Of a stretch of DNA of 64,000 bases, positions 7,847-16,526 are shown piece after piece (within the stretch, counting starts at the first letter, position 1; each line of letters starts with the position of its first letter). The DNA is taken from the NCBI RefSeq assembly GCF_025345615.1, contig NZ_JAODWD010000004.1:496001-560000 (forward strand), read 5' to 3'. The DNA comes from Mycobacterium deserti. GTDB taxonomy: Bacteria; Actinomycetota; Actinomycetes; Mycobacteriales; Mycobacteriaceae. Both the position numbers and the translations under genes were made by a program. The notes below the pieces were generated by a model. The model saw nothing but the letters and a program-made list of their open reading frames with translations. It had not been told where the DNA came from and searched no databases.

Positions 7847-7860
7847 GTGACTCATATCAC
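7847..7860. promoter_or_regulatory. Second CRP-like site, upstream of the short rpf gene
   Basis: GTGACTCATATCAC matches GTGA-N6-TCAC. It is about 390 bp upstream of the short rpf start. A weaker half-matching element, TGTGACGTGGCACACT, follows at 7869-7884. If transcription starts near here the rpf mRNA would have a long leader that includes the hairpins at 7541-7631. Confidence 0.45.
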
Positions 7861-7884
7861 GGCCTTTTTGTGACGTGGCACACT

Positions 7885-8466
7885 CGCTTTTCACGTTTGA
7901 TCATGGCGGCGCGGCCCGTGAAACCTGCAGCGCCGGTTGATGAATCGATGCGTCGCGACTATTTGCATATGCAACCTAGGTTCGCTGTTGTCTTCCGAGG
8001 CACAGCGCTATTGCGAAAACTACTGCTCCACAATGTGTTCGAGAGATTCAGCGATTGTCGCACCGACCGCTCAATCCTTTGCAAGATCAAGACGGGGCAC
8101 GTAAGTCGTCAATATCGTTGTGGGATAGCAGTTTTACGGATCACTCGCGGTGCCGTATCGAAGGCGGAATCGGCGCAAGTCCGAGGAATGCCACTCCCGA
8201 TGATGGGGCGTGCCCCTGCGGCAAGGGAATGCGCCAGGAGTCGACGGAGGCGTTATACAGGCCAGGACTCGCACTGAAACGCTTCCTGAACCGGCCCGCG
8301 ATAGCCGAAATCTCACGAGACATGCTGCGGACCAATGCTTTTAGCGCCACAGCTTATGAGGTTGGCGCCTGCACCTGACCACCGTGATTTGCCCAGTTGC
8401 CGCCTTTGATCACGGTCCGCTGCCGAACGAATCGCTTTGATCGACCGTGCGAACTAGAAAAGTGAT
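7885..8466. other. Gene-free interval with lower GC
   Basis: I see no convincing gene on either strand. The reading frames have poor codon periodicity and the sequence is visibly more AT-rich than its neighbours. Two local curiosities lie inside it: a GGAATCGGCGCAAGTCCG stretch around 8162-8190 that faintly recalls a cobalamin riboswitch core, and a short GGCGGCAACTGGGC on the minus strand near 8393-8406 that reads GGNWA, as in Rpf domains. Confidence 0.5.
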
Positions 8467-9081
8467 TTAGGTGCGCGCAATTGCGAGTTTGCTGGCTCTG
8501 CCCGACGGCGTCGCGCGGCCGAGATCTTCGGCCGTATTCACGTTGGTCAGAGACGGTTGCTCGGGCATCACGATCCGATGGGCGTCGACGGTGTCAATCA
8601 GCGCTCTCATGCTTCGTGCGCCGGCCTCGACCAGCGCGGCGACCCGGTCGGCCAGGGCGGTTCGGTAGATCCCAGCCAAATAGTGATCCCGTCCGTCCCA
8701 GGGCAGAACCACATCGGCACCGAGGCGCCCAGCGGGACCGGCGAGTTCGTCGAACAAGTCGACGGACAACAGCGGCATGTCGACAGCGCACACGAAGGCG
8801 TGCTCGATCCCGGCCTCGCCCGCCGCTCGCAAACCACGCCCCGTCGCCAGCAACGGTCCGACGCCGCTGATCTCGTCGCGCAGTACGTCGGCGTCCAGCG
8901 CAGGCAGCGCCTGGCCGGGTGCGGCGATGACGAACACCGGCGCGCAGCGGGGACGCACGATCGACACGATGCGTTCGACCAACGTGGTTCCGTCGTACGC
9001 GAGAGTGGCCTTGTCGCGGCCCATCCGTCGCGACGCGCCTCCGGCGAGCACAACGCCGGCCAGGGGTATGGGGGATGTCAC
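8467..9081 (-). CDS. mobA: Molybdenum cofactor guanylyltransferase
   Basis: A 204-residue nucleotidyltransferase that joins GMP to molybdopterin to make the guanine dinucleotide form of the cofactor. The N-terminal LAGVVLAGGASRRMGRDKAT is the nucleotide-binding signature of MobA, with a likely Mg-binding Asp in VCAVDMPLL. PWDGRDHYLAGIYR and a C-terminal TNVNTAEDL are family hallmarks. The stop of korB lies 11 bp upstream, so mobA is probably the last gene of the korA-korB-mobA transcript, as in M. tuberculosis (Rv2453c). A molybdenum client enzyme, the FdhF-like protein, is encoded about 31 kb away. Confidence 0.93.
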   Translation of the reverse strand: MTSPIPLAGVVLAGGASRRMGRDKATLAYDGTTLVERIVSIVRPRCAPVFVIAAPGQALPALDADVLRDEISGVGPLLATGRGLRAAGEAGIEHAFVCAVDMPLLSVDLFDELAGPAGRLGADVVLPWDGRDHYLAGIYRTALADRVAALVEAGARSMRALIDTVDAHRIVMPEQPSLTNVNTAEDLGRATPSGRASKLAIART

Positions 9082-9091
9082 ACCCGTGACG

Positions 9092-10168
9092 TTAGTCGAC
9101 GGTCCAGGTGTCTTTCCCGCGAAGCAGCGACTGCAGTGCCGCCGTGTCGTGAGGTTTGGCGTCGATGGCCGACCGCACCTGCTGGCGGGCGGCGTCGTCG
9201 TAGGTCGGCTTGCTGACCTGACGGAAGATGCCCATCACCATGTGCTCGAGATTCTGCTCGGACAACCGCGACAGCGCGAACGCGTACGCCGGGTCGTCGA
9301 CCCGGGCGTTGTGCACAACGATCTCGTCGGCTGCCACGTCGGCGGTCTTGGCGACTTCGAGGCCGTACCCGGACTTCACCACGCAGTACTCACCGTCGGC
9401 GCCGAAAACGATCGGCTCACCATGGGTGACGCTGATCAGCCGCTCCTCGGCACCTTCCTTGCGCAGCGCGTCGAAGGAGCCGTCGTTGAAGATCGGGCAA
9501 TCCTGCATGATCTCGACCAGAGCCGCGCCGCGATGCTGTGCAGCCCCGCGCAGCACCTCGGACAGACCCTTGCGGTCCGAATCCAGCGCGCGACCAACGA
9601 ACGTCGCCTCCGCGCCCAGCGCCAGCGACACCGGGTTGAACGGGTAGTCCAGTGAGCCCATCGGTGTCGACTTGGTGACCTTGCCGACCTCGGACGTCGG
9701 CGAGTACTGACCCTTGGTCAGGCCGTAGATGCGGTTGTTGAACAGCAGGATCGTGATGTTGATGTTGCGGCGCAGCGCATGAATGAGGTGGTTGCCACCG
9801 ATCGACAACGCGTCGCCGTCGCCGGTGACGACCCAGACCGACAGATCCTCGCGCGCCAGCGCCAGACCGGTGGCGATGGTCGGCGCGCGCCCGTGGATCG
9901 AGTGGAAGCCGTACGTCTCCAGGTAGTACGGGAAGCGACTCGAGCAACCGATGCCGGAGACGAACGCGATGTTCTCGCGGCGCAGCCCCAGCTCGGGCAG
10001 GAAGTTGCGGATCGTGTTGAGGATGACGTAGTCGCCGCAACCGGGGCACCACCGGACTTCCTGATCGCTGGTGAAGTCCTTGCCCTTTTGTGGCTGGTCG
10101 GTCTTCGGCACTCCACTGATCTTCGTCAGCGGGGTCAACCCGAGATCGTTGCCGAGCACGTCTGTCAT
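9092..10168 (-). CDS. korB: 2-oxoglutarate:ferredoxin oxidoreductase, beta subunit
   Basis: A 358-residue thiamine-diphosphate-binding beta subunit of the CoA-dependent 2-oxoacid:ferredoxin oxidoreductase, which makes succinyl-CoA from 2-oxoglutarate with reduction of ferredoxin. VRWCPGCGDYVIL has the conserved Cys pair, and GDGDALSIGGNHLIHAL followed by NITILLFNNRIYG is the ThDP/Mg motif. The start is the ATG giving MTDVLGNDLGLTPL; it overlaps the korA stop (ATGA), so the subunits are translationally coupled. In mycobacteria KorAB provides an anaerobic-type route around 2-oxoglutarate dehydrogenase. Confidence 0.95.
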   Translation of the reverse strand: MTDVLGNDLGLTPLTKISGVPKTDQPQKGKDFTSDQEVRWCPGCGDYVILNTIRNFLPELGLRRENIAFVSGIGCSSRFPYYLETYGFHSIHGRAPTIATGLALAREDLSVWVVTGDGDALSIGGNHLIHALRRNINITILLFNNRIYGLTKGQYSPTSEVGKVTKSTPMGSLDYPFNPVSLALGAEATFVGRALDSDRKGLSEVLRGAAQHRGAALVEIMQDCPIFNDGSFDALRKEGAEERLISVTHGEPIVFGADGEYCVVKSGYGLEVAKTADVAADEIVVHNARVDDPAYAFALSRLSEQNLEHMVMGIFRQVSKPTYDDAARQQVRSAIDAKPHDTAALQSLLRGKDTWTVD

Positions 10169-12126
10169 GCGCCTGCTCCTACGCCAGTCGCGTCGGCGTC
10201 CACCTCGATGGTGGCTGCTGCCAACCGCGCGAACTTGGCCTTGTCGATTTCCCTGTCGCCCAGCGTTCCATCCAGAGCGGCATCGATGATGCCCTCGACC
10301 TCGTCGGCCAGGAACGCCATGCCTTCCACTTTCGTCACCGACTGAACGTCGACGAGGAACCTGCCGCGCAGCAGCAGCGCCAGCTGCCCGAGGTTCATTT
10401 CCGGCAGCACGACCTTGGGGTAGCGCCGGAGCACCTCGCCGAGGTTGGCCGGGAACGGATTGAGGTTGCGCAGCTGCGCGTGGGCGACCTTCAGGCCCCT
10501 GCGCCGCGCGCGTCGGCACGCCTCGCCGATGGGGCCATAGCTGCTCCCCCACCCGATCATCAGCAGGTCGGCGTCGCCGCTCGGGTCGTCGACCTCGAGA
10601 TCCGGGACTGCGATGCCGTCGATCTTGGCCTGCCGCAGTCGCACCATCAGATCGTGGTTCTTGGGCTCATAGGAGATGTTGCCCGAGCCGTTGGCAGATT
10701 CGAGTCCACCGATGCGGTGCTCGAGACCGGGAGTGCCGGGGACAGCGAACTGGCGGGCCAGGGTTTCGGGGTCACGGGCGTACGGCTGGAACCGCTCGCC
10801 TGACTTCGCGAAGATGTGCTCGATCGCGGGGTAGGTGCTGACGTCCGGAATGCGCCACGGCTCAGAGCCGTTGGCGATCGCGCCGTCGGACAGGATCATC
10901 ACCGGCGTGTGGTAATTGATCGCGATGCGTACCGCTTCGATCGCGACGTCGAAGCAGTCCGATGGCGAACGCGGCGCGAGGATCGCGACCGGCGACTCAC
11001 CGTTGCGCCCGAACATCGCTTGGAGCAGGTCGGCCTGTTCGGTCTTGGTCGGCAGCCCGGTCGACGGTCCGCCGCGCTGCACGTCGATGACGATGAGCGG
11101 AAGCTCGGTCATCACGGCCAGGCCGATGGCCTCCGACTTCAGGGAAATGCCCGGGCCCGAGGTGCTCGTCACGCCCAGCGCGCCACCGTAGGAAGCACCG
11201 ATGGCCGCACCGATGCCGGCGATCTCGTCCTCGGCTTGGAACGTCATGACGTTGAAGTTCTTGTGCTTGGACAGCTCGTGCAGGATGTCCGACGCCGGCG
11301 TGATCGGGTAGGTGCCGAGCACGATTTGCAGATCGCCGAGGTGACCGGCGGTGACGAGACCGTAGGCCAGCGCGGTGTTGCCCGAGATCTGGCGGTACTC
11401 GCCCTCTTTGAGCTTGGCCGGCGACACCTCGTAGGTCGTGCCGAAGGCTTCGGTGGTCTCGCCGTAGTTCCAGCCGGCCTTCAGTGCCAGCACGTTGGCC
11501 TCGGCGACGTCGGGCTTGCGGGCGAACTTCTCGCGGATGAAGGCCTCGCTGTGCTCGAGCTCGCGACCGTACATCCACGACAACAGGCCGAGGGCGAACA
11601 TGTTCTTGGCGCGCTGGCCGTCCTTCTTCGACGCGCCGATTGATTCCACCGCACCCAGCGTCAGCGTGGTCATCGCGACCGGTTGCACGACATAATCGGA
11701 GAGTTCTTCGGTCTCCAGTGGATTGGCTTCGTAGCCGACCTTGGCGAGGTTGCGCTTGGTGAACTCGTCGGAGTTGGCGATGATCAGGCCGCCACGGGGC
11801 AAGTCGGAGACATTGGCCTTGAGCGCGGCGGGGTTCATCGCTACCAGCACGTCGGGGCGATCGCCCGCGGTCAGGATGTCGTAATCGGCGATCTGAATCT
11901 GGAACGACGACACACCCGGCAGCGTGCCCTGGGGCGCGCGAATCTCGGCGGGGTAATTCGGTTGTGTCGCAAGGTCATTGCCGAACAAGGCGGCTTCCGA
12001 CGTGAAGCGGTCACCCGTGAGCTGCATACCGTCGCCGGAGTCACCGGCGAACCGGATGACGACCTTTTCGAGCTTCTGCCGAGGCCCTGCAGTTCCGGGA
12101 CTGACAACGTTGTCTTTGGCCCCCAC
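10165..12126 (-). CDS. korA: 2-oxoglutarate:ferredoxin oxidoreductase, alpha subunit (gamma-alpha fusion)
   Basis: A 653-residue fused gamma-alpha subunit. The N-terminal gamma domain starts VVIRFAGDSGDGMQLTGDRF; the alpha domain begins near GNTALAYGLVTAGHLGDLQI and includes YPITPASDILHEL and GISLKSEAIGLAVMTELPL, which bind the pyrophosphate side of ThDP and form the active site. The start is a GTG (GTG GGG GCC AAA) at 12126 preceded by GGAAGGCAGG. It is the first gene of korA-korB-mobA. In M. tuberculosis an MFS gene and clpX follow upstream; here a long carbohydrate region occupies that place. Confidence 0.95.
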   Translation of the reverse strand: MGAKDNVVSPGTAGPRQKLEKVVIRFAGDSGDGMQLTGDRFTSEAALFGNDLATQPNYPAEIRAPQGTLPGVSSFQIQIADYDILTAGDRPDVLVAMNPAALKANVSDLPRGGLIIANSDEFTKRNLAKVGYEANPLETEELSDYVVQPVAMTTLTLGAVESIGASKKDGQRAKNMFALGLLSWMYGRELEHSEAFIREKFARKPDVAEANVLALKAGWNYGETTEAFGTTYEVSPAKLKEGEYRQISGNTALAYGLVTAGHLGDLQIVLGTYPITPASDILHELSKHKNFNVMTFQAEDEIAGIGAAIGASYGGALGVTSTSGPGISLKSEAIGLAVMTELPLIVIDVQRGGPSTGLPTKTEQADLLQAMFGRNGESPVAILAPRSPSDCFDVAIEAVRIAINYHTPVMILSDGAIANGSEPWRIPDVSTYPAIEHIFAKSGERFQPYARDPETLARQFAVPGTPGLEHRIGGLESANGSGNISYEPKNHDLMVRLRQAKIDGIAVPDLEVDDPSGDADLLMIGWGSSYGPIGEACRRARRRGLKVAHAQLRNLNPFPANLGEVLRRYPKVVLPEMNLGQLALLLRGRFLVDVQSVTKVEGMAFLADEVEGIIDAALDGTLGDREIDKAKFARLAAATIEVDADATGVGAGA

Positions 12127-12429
12127 TACGCCTGCCTTCCGTCTGCTTGCGCCCTGCGCCAGCGAATGTCGTTCGCGTCGCGGTCATGCTGACGCGCCGT
12201 CGGTGGACACTCACCGAAGTTTTGATGTCACTGCCAGTACCGATTATTGCACTTCTCTTAGGTAGCCCTTTACCGAGACGATGGCGAGCGAACCGTCGGT
12301 TGTTGACCGAACCCGCTGATCAGGCGATGTGCGACCACCTGCCATGAGACAAAACTGTGGTGTTCGTCACGTCTGCGAGACATCCGATTCTAAGGAAATA
12401 GTTACCGATCAGTAGCCAGTTGCTAGCAC
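12127..12429. other. Intergenic region, korA promoter
   Basis: No gene is visible. The interval must hold the promoter of korA (reading left) and the 3' end of the LacI gene. I see no strong terminator hairpin or recognisable operator. Confidence 0.5.
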
Positions 12430-13434
12430 CTAGAGCGGCAGGTTGTACGGGGTGACGACCTGGATGGGCGCCGGTCGAGTCGGCTCGGCCGGCAACGCGC
12501 CGCGTTCCTGCAAAATCAGTCGCATCCCGAGTCGAGCGTCCGCCCGCAGGTCGTTGTGCAGTACCGCTGAAATGCGGCCCTCGCGCAGCAGCCGCCGATT
12601 GTCGGCGTCGAGGTCGTGGGCGATGAACACCTGACATGCCCGGCCGAGCCGGTCGAAGGCGGCGACGGTGGCGGTGTTGCCGCCGCCGACGGAGTAGACC
12701 GCCGAGACGGCTGGGTTCTGCTCCAGGGCCTCGAGCACCAGGCGCTCGTTCGTTGCGTCGATGCCATCGCTGTCGCTGACCTCGACGATCGTGCGTCCGG
12801 AGCCGCGCAAGGCCGTGCGGAAACCGACCTCGCGCTCCCCCTCACCGCGGAAGACCGTGCGACTGAGCGTGATGAGGACATCGGACGGAGTGGAACCGAG
12901 CCACTGACGCATGAGGTACGCCGCGGTCAGCCCCGCGCCGTGGTTGTCGATGCCGACGTACCCGCACCGCGAACTCGTCGGCACGTCGGTCGCATAGGTG
13001 ACGACGGGGATGCCGGCCTCGACGAGGCCGTCGATTGCTTCGACGACGTCGGGTGCGTCCTGCGCTTTGAGGACCACGCCGTGACTGCCGCGAAGTCCGT
13101 GGAGTACTTCGACCATCTGATCGGTCGGTCCGGACTCCCAGAGGTGAAACCGCGCCCGGACCATGGCGGGCGCGAACGCGGGCAGTTCGGCCTCGATCGC
13201 CGCGCGAAAGGCATCGGAAAACCGGTGCGGGGTCTGCATGACGACGTCGATCAGGTAACGCCGCCCGTTGAGTCGCAATTGCGCGCGCTGCTTGTCGAGA
13301 TCGGCGATCGCCTGTTCGACTTCGGCCCTGGTGTTCTCGCGCACCCCCGGGCGCCGGTGCAGCACGCGGTCGACCGTCGCCTCACTCAGGCCGGACTGCT
13401 GTGCAATCTCCCGGACTTTGTAGCGGTGCGGCAT
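12430..13434 (-). CDS. LacI family transcriptional regulator (sugar-responsive)
   Basis: A 334-residue LacI/GalR repressor. The N-terminal helix-turn-helix is RYKVREIAQQSGLSEATVDR (residues 4-23) followed by a hinge region, then a periplasmic-binding-protein-like effector domain (IDVVMQTPHRFSDAF, GYVGIDNHGAGLTAAYLM, IAHDLDADNRRLL). The start is the ATG giving MPHRYKVREIA; earlier starts add non-conserved residues. The effector is likely a sugar or cyclitol given the neighbours. It reads away from a PGRS gene and may control the PhyH operon downstream of that gene or the inositol genes. A direct repeat just upstream of its start may be an autoregulatory site. Confidence 0.9.
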   Translation of the reverse strand: MPHRYKVREIAQQSGLSEATVDRVLHRRPGVRENTRAEVEQAIADLDKQRAQLRLNGRRYLIDVVMQTPHRFSDAFRAAIEAELPAFAPAMVRARFHLWESGPTDQMVEVLHGLRGSHGVVLKAQDAPDVVEAIDGLVEAGIPVVTYATDVPTSSRCGYVGIDNHGAGLTAAYLMRQWLGSTPSDVLITLSRTVFRGEGEREVGFRTALRGSGRTIVEVSDSDGIDATNERLVLEALEQNPAVSAVYSVGGGNTATVAAFDRLGRACQVFIAHDLDADNRRLLREGRISAVLHNDLRADARLGMRLILQERGALPAEPTRPAPIQVVTPYNLPL

Positions 13435-13446
13435 CGTGGTCCGTTC

Positions 13447-13467
13447 TGAGGTGTTTATGAGGTGTTT
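13447..13467. repeat. Tandem direct repeat upstream of the LacI gene
   Basis: TGAGGTGTTT occurs twice (13447-13456 and 13458-13467) with an 11-bp period, one helical turn, immediately upstream of the LacI start. It could be a regulator-binding array or a promoter element. Confidence 0.45.
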
Positions 13468-13670
13468 CTGGTGTGACGCTGGCTGTCCGGCCCACAGTAG
13501 CGGCTCTCCGTCCCGCCAACGCGGTATTCGCGTGGTGTCACTGCAAATTTCGAGTAGCCGGCTACTCACGCCGTGAGGCGGCTGCCGACCGACGATGCCC
13601 TACGTACAGCAATGCCGCGGGCGGACGCTCGAGCTGCCGGTGGCAGGAACTCTTGAAGGGGGAAGTTCAG

Positions 13671-15212
13671 GTGTCCAATCGAAGCAAGCGAGGTCCGGGC
13701 TCGCATCGTTCATCGAAGTCGCATCGTCGCGTAACTACTACGGCGGTCGCGATCAGCGGCGCAGGCATCGTGCTCGCCGCACCCGCAGCGGCGTTGCTCG
13801 CCGCTCCCGCAGCGCATGCGCTGCCCGAGGAGTCCGCGCCTGTGGCTTCATTCTCGTGCGCCAACAGCAGCCTGTTCGGCTGCGCCCAGCTGGGCAACTC
13901 CCAGGCTCTCAATGACGCGTTCGCCATCGGTAACCCGGCGGACATCGAAGCGTTCCTGGATATGGCCGGGGCGATCCCGGTCCTGAATCTGTTCATCGGC
14001 AACGGCGCAGACGGCACCGCGGCGCATCCGGACGGCTTCGCCGGCGGAATGTTCGCCGGCAGCGGCGGCAACGGCTTCAGCCCGACCACCGCCGGGGCCA
14101 ATGGCGGCAAGGGCGGCAACGCCGGATGGTTTTACGGCAACGGCGGCAACGGCGGCAAGGGCGCCGACGGCAATGCCACCCTCGCCGGGGGGAATGGCGG
14201 CGACGGCGGCAACGGCGCCCTGTTCGGCATCGGCCAGGGCGGGTCCGGTGGCGCCGGCGGCAATGGCGGCACCGGCGCCCCCGGCAAGAACCCAGTGACC
14301 ATGAACACGGCTGGCACCAATCCCACGACCGGCAACGGCAACGACGGCGTCGGCGTTCAAAACGGGGGTCCAGGCGCCGACGGCACGGCCGAGTTCGATG
14401 GCAGCACCGCTGGCGGCAACGGCGGTCAGGGCGGTACGGGCGGCGGCAACGGCGGAATCGGCGGGGCCGGCGCTGATGGGACGGACTCCAATTTGGCGAG
14501 TGACGGCGGCAACGGCGGTAACGCCCTCGGCGGCGGCGGCAACGGCGGCGCGGGCGGTGACGGCGGAGATGACCCGACCGGTCTCGACTACAGCGTCGGC
14601 GGCAACGGCGGCAACGGTGGAAACGGTGCGGCCGGTGTCACCGGCGGCACCGGCACGGCCGGCGGTAACGGCGGGAAGGGCGGCAGCGGCGGGTTCCTCG
14701 GCGTTGGGGGCGACGGCGGCGCTGGCGGCCAGGGCGGCCAAGGCGGTACCGGAGCGACTGGCGGCAGCGGCGGTGCAGGCGGTGACGGCGGCGACACCGA
14801 GATCGGGCCAGGCGGCGACGGCGGCGACGGCGGCGACGGCGCCGCGGGCGGCACTGGTGGCGCCGGAGGCGAGGGCGGCAACGGCGGTTCAGCCGGAACC
14901 GGTGGCGGCGGCAGCGGAACCGACGGCGCAGGTGGCACTGGCGGCCAGGGCGGAACCGGCGGCACCGGCGGCAAGGGCGGCACGGCCGGGTCGGCCGGCA
15001 GCGGTGATACATCCGGCACGGCCGGAGAGAACGGCGACGGCGGCAAGGGTGGCACCGGTGGCGTCGGCGGAGCAGGCGGCACCAGCGGCGACGGCACCGC
15101 GGGCCAGCCTGGAAAGGGCGGCACCGCAGGCGCGGGCGGCATGGGCAGCTCGGGCGGCCCCGGAGGCGGCGGCGGAGCCGGCGGTGCCGGTGGCGACGAC
15201 GGTGGCGTCTGA
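13671..15212 (+). CDS. PGRS-type glycine-rich secreted protein without a PE domain
   Basis: A 513-residue protein. A basic N-terminus (SNRSKRGPGSHRSSKSHRR) is followed by a signal-peptide-like hydrophobic stretch ending AAPAAHALPEE, and a short conserved non-repeat segment (ASFSCANSSLFGCAQLGNSQ, then NPADIEAFLDMAGAIPVLNL). The rest is GGxGGx repeats of the polymorphic GC-rich sequence kind. The start is GTG 13671, with GAAGGGGGAAG just upstream. Unlike M. tuberculosis PE_PGRS proteins it has no PE domain, so export is probably by the general pathway. The function is unknown; cell-surface location is likely. A perfect hairpin terminator follows. Confidence 0.82.
   Translation: MSNRSKRGPGSHRSSKSHRRVTTTAVAISGAGIVLAAPAAALLAAPAAHALPEESAPVASFSCANSSLFGCAQLGNSQALNDAFAIGNPADIEAFLDMAGAIPVLNLFIGNGADGTAAHPDGFAGGMFAGSGGNGFSPTTAGANGGKGGNAGWFYGNGGNGGKGADGNATLAGGNGGDGGNGALFGIGQGGSGGAGGNGGTGAPGKNPVTMNTAGTNPTTGNGNDGVGVQNGGPGADGTAEFDGSTAGGNGGQGGTGGGNGGIGGAGADGTDSNLASDGGNGGNALGGGGNGGAGGDGGDDPTGLDYSVGGNGGNGGNGAAGVTGGTGTAGGNGGKGGSGGFLGVGGDGGAGGQGGQGGTGATGGSGGAGGDGGDTEIGPGGDGGDGGDGAAGGTGGAGGEGGNGGSAGTGGGGSGTDGAGGTGGQGGTGGTGGKGGTAGSAGSGDTSGTAGENGDGGKGGTGGVGGAGGTSGDGTAGQPGKGGTAGAGGMGSSGGPGGGGGAGGAGGDDGGV
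14098..15209 (+). repeat. PGRS GGxGGx-coding repeat tract
   Basis: About 1.1 kb of imperfect GGCGGCAACGGCGG-like repeats encoding Gly-Gly-Asn/Asp/Ala triplets within the PGRS gene. It shares repeat units with the second PGRS gene 30 kb downstream in the same orientation, giving a substrate for recombination or slippage. Confidence 0.8.
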
Positions 15213-15254
15213 CCGGCCGGACCGCAGGACTGCTCGCTAGTCCGCGCGATTAAG

Positions 15255-15288
15255 GCTCAGGGGCATCGGTGATCCGATGCCCCTGAGC
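15255..15288 (+). terminator. Perfect 15-bp hairpin terminator after the PGRS gene
   Basis: GCTCAGGGGCATCGG pairs perfectly with CCGATGCCCCTGAGC around a TGAT loop, 42 bp after the PGRS stop. There is no T-run, as is usual for mycobacterial intrinsic terminators. It separates the PGRS gene from the PhyH operon. Confidence 0.8.
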
Positions 15289-15320
15289 GTCGTCGGCCGT
15301 GAGGTATTTTTGATGGATTC

Positions 15321-16526
15321 ATGCCGTTGCCTGAGGCCACTGATACGGCAAGACTGAACGACATGGCGGCACCCGTGAGCTCGGCGAATCGAGCTTGGAT
15401 ACACGAGGCTGATCTCCGGCTCGAGGACTTCCGCGCCGAGGTGCTTCGCGAGACCGATACCGCGGCCTACCCACACGCCGAGGGCGTGCGGGACAACGTG
15501 CTTCTCTACACGGCCGACGGGTTCGCGCGCGCCGACCGACGCGTGCTGCAAACCGAGCTGATCGGCGCGCTCGCCGACGGGCCCGGGGTGGTGCTGGTCG
15601 AAGGCGCGTTCGCCGCAGACATCGTCGACCGGGCCAGCGCCGCGTTCTTCGCGATCATCGACCGACAGCGCGCCGAAGACACGGCGGCCGGTGATCACTT
15701 CGGCGAACCGGGTGCCAACGATCGGATTTGGAACGCGGCACAGAAGCTGGCCCTGCACTCCCCCGCGGTGTTCGCCGACTACTACGCCAACGACGCCGTC
15801 GCCGTCATCTCGCAGGCCTGGCTGGGCCCGCGCTATCAGCTCACCTCTCAGGTCAACGTCGTCAACCCGGGCAGCGCGCCACAGGTCCCCCATCGCGACT
15901 ATCACCTGGGCTTTGTCCCCGACGAACATCTGGCGCACTATCCAGCGCACGTGCACCGCACGTCGCCGGTGTTGACGCTGCAGGGCGCGGTGGCCCATTG
16001 CGACATGCCTGTGGCCAGCGGTCCGACGATGCTGCTACCCCATTCGCAGAAGTTCGCGGGCGGCTACCTCGCCTTCAACCGGCCGGAGTTCATCGACTTC
16101 TTCGCCGACCATCACGTACAACTCCCCCTCGCCAAAGGCGATGCGGTGTTCTTCAACCCGGCGCTGTATCACGGTGCAGGATCGAACGTTTCGGCCGGCA
16201 TCCGCCGAATCGCGAACCTGCTGCAGGTGTCGTCGCCGTTCGGCCGCGCCATGGAGGCGCTCGACCGCACCGCCATGGTGCGAGCGGTCTATCCAGATCT
16301 CCTCGCGATGAAGACCGCCGGGCGACCCGATCGCGATCTAGTCAACGTCGTCGTCGCCACCGCCGAGGGTTACGCCTTCCCGACCAACCTGGACCGCGAT
16401 CAGCCGATCGGCAGCCTTGCTCCGCCCAGTCAGGTCGACACGGTGCTCGCGGCGCTTGCCGACGAGCTGAGCCCCGAACAACTCGATCTCGCGCTGCGCA
16501 ACCAGAACGAACGGAGAATCCCATGA
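15321..16526 (+). CDS. Phytanoyl-CoA dioxygenase (PhyH) family Fe(II)/2-oxoglutarate oxygenase
   Basis: A 401-residue protein with the PhyH double-stranded beta-helix. The iron triad is visible as HRD (in VPHRDYHLGF) and the distal His in ALYHGAGSNVSAG, followed by the Arg of IRRIANLL that would bind 2-oxoglutarate. Such enzymes hydroxylate C-H bonds or demethylate. It opens a tight operon (PhyH, dehydrogenase, isomerase, dehydrogenase), every junction being an ATGA overlap, so the substrate is probably a sugar or cyclitol derivative such as an O-methyl inositol rather than phytanoyl-CoA. That substrate is inference. The start could also be the ATG 14 codons downstream. Confidence 0.85.
   Translation: MPLPEATDTARLNDMAAPVSSANRAWIHEADLRLEDFRAEVLRETDTAAYPHAEGVRDNVLLYTADGFARADRRVLQTELIGALADGPGVVLVEGAFAADIVDRASAAFFAIIDRQRAEDTAAGDHFGEPGANDRIWNAAQKLALHSPAVFADYYANDAVAVISQAWLGPRYQLTSQVNVVNPGSAPQVPHRDYHLGFVPDEHLAHYPAHVHRTSPVLTLQGAVAHCDMPVASGPTMLLPHSQKFAGGYLAFNRPEFIDFFADHHVQLPLAKGDAVFFNPALYHGAGSNVSAGIRRIANLLQVSSPFGRAMEALDRTAMVRAVYPDLLAMKTAGRPDRDLVNVVVATAEGYAFPTNLDRDQPIGSLAPPSQVDTVLAALADELSPEQLDLALRNQNERRIP

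Noticed and set aside
8055..8378. 107-codon plus-strand frame in the rpf-mobA gap
   Set aside because: No recognisable domain, atypical codon use and overlapping alternative frames of similar length.
13848..14741. Minus-strand Ala-rich frame in the first PGRS gene
   Set aside because: Repetitive shadow of GGC-rich repeats; no start context and no domain.
14098..15209. Repeat array considered as CRISPR
   Set aside because: Repeats are short, in frame and code for GGxGGx; there are no constant-length spacers and no cas genes.
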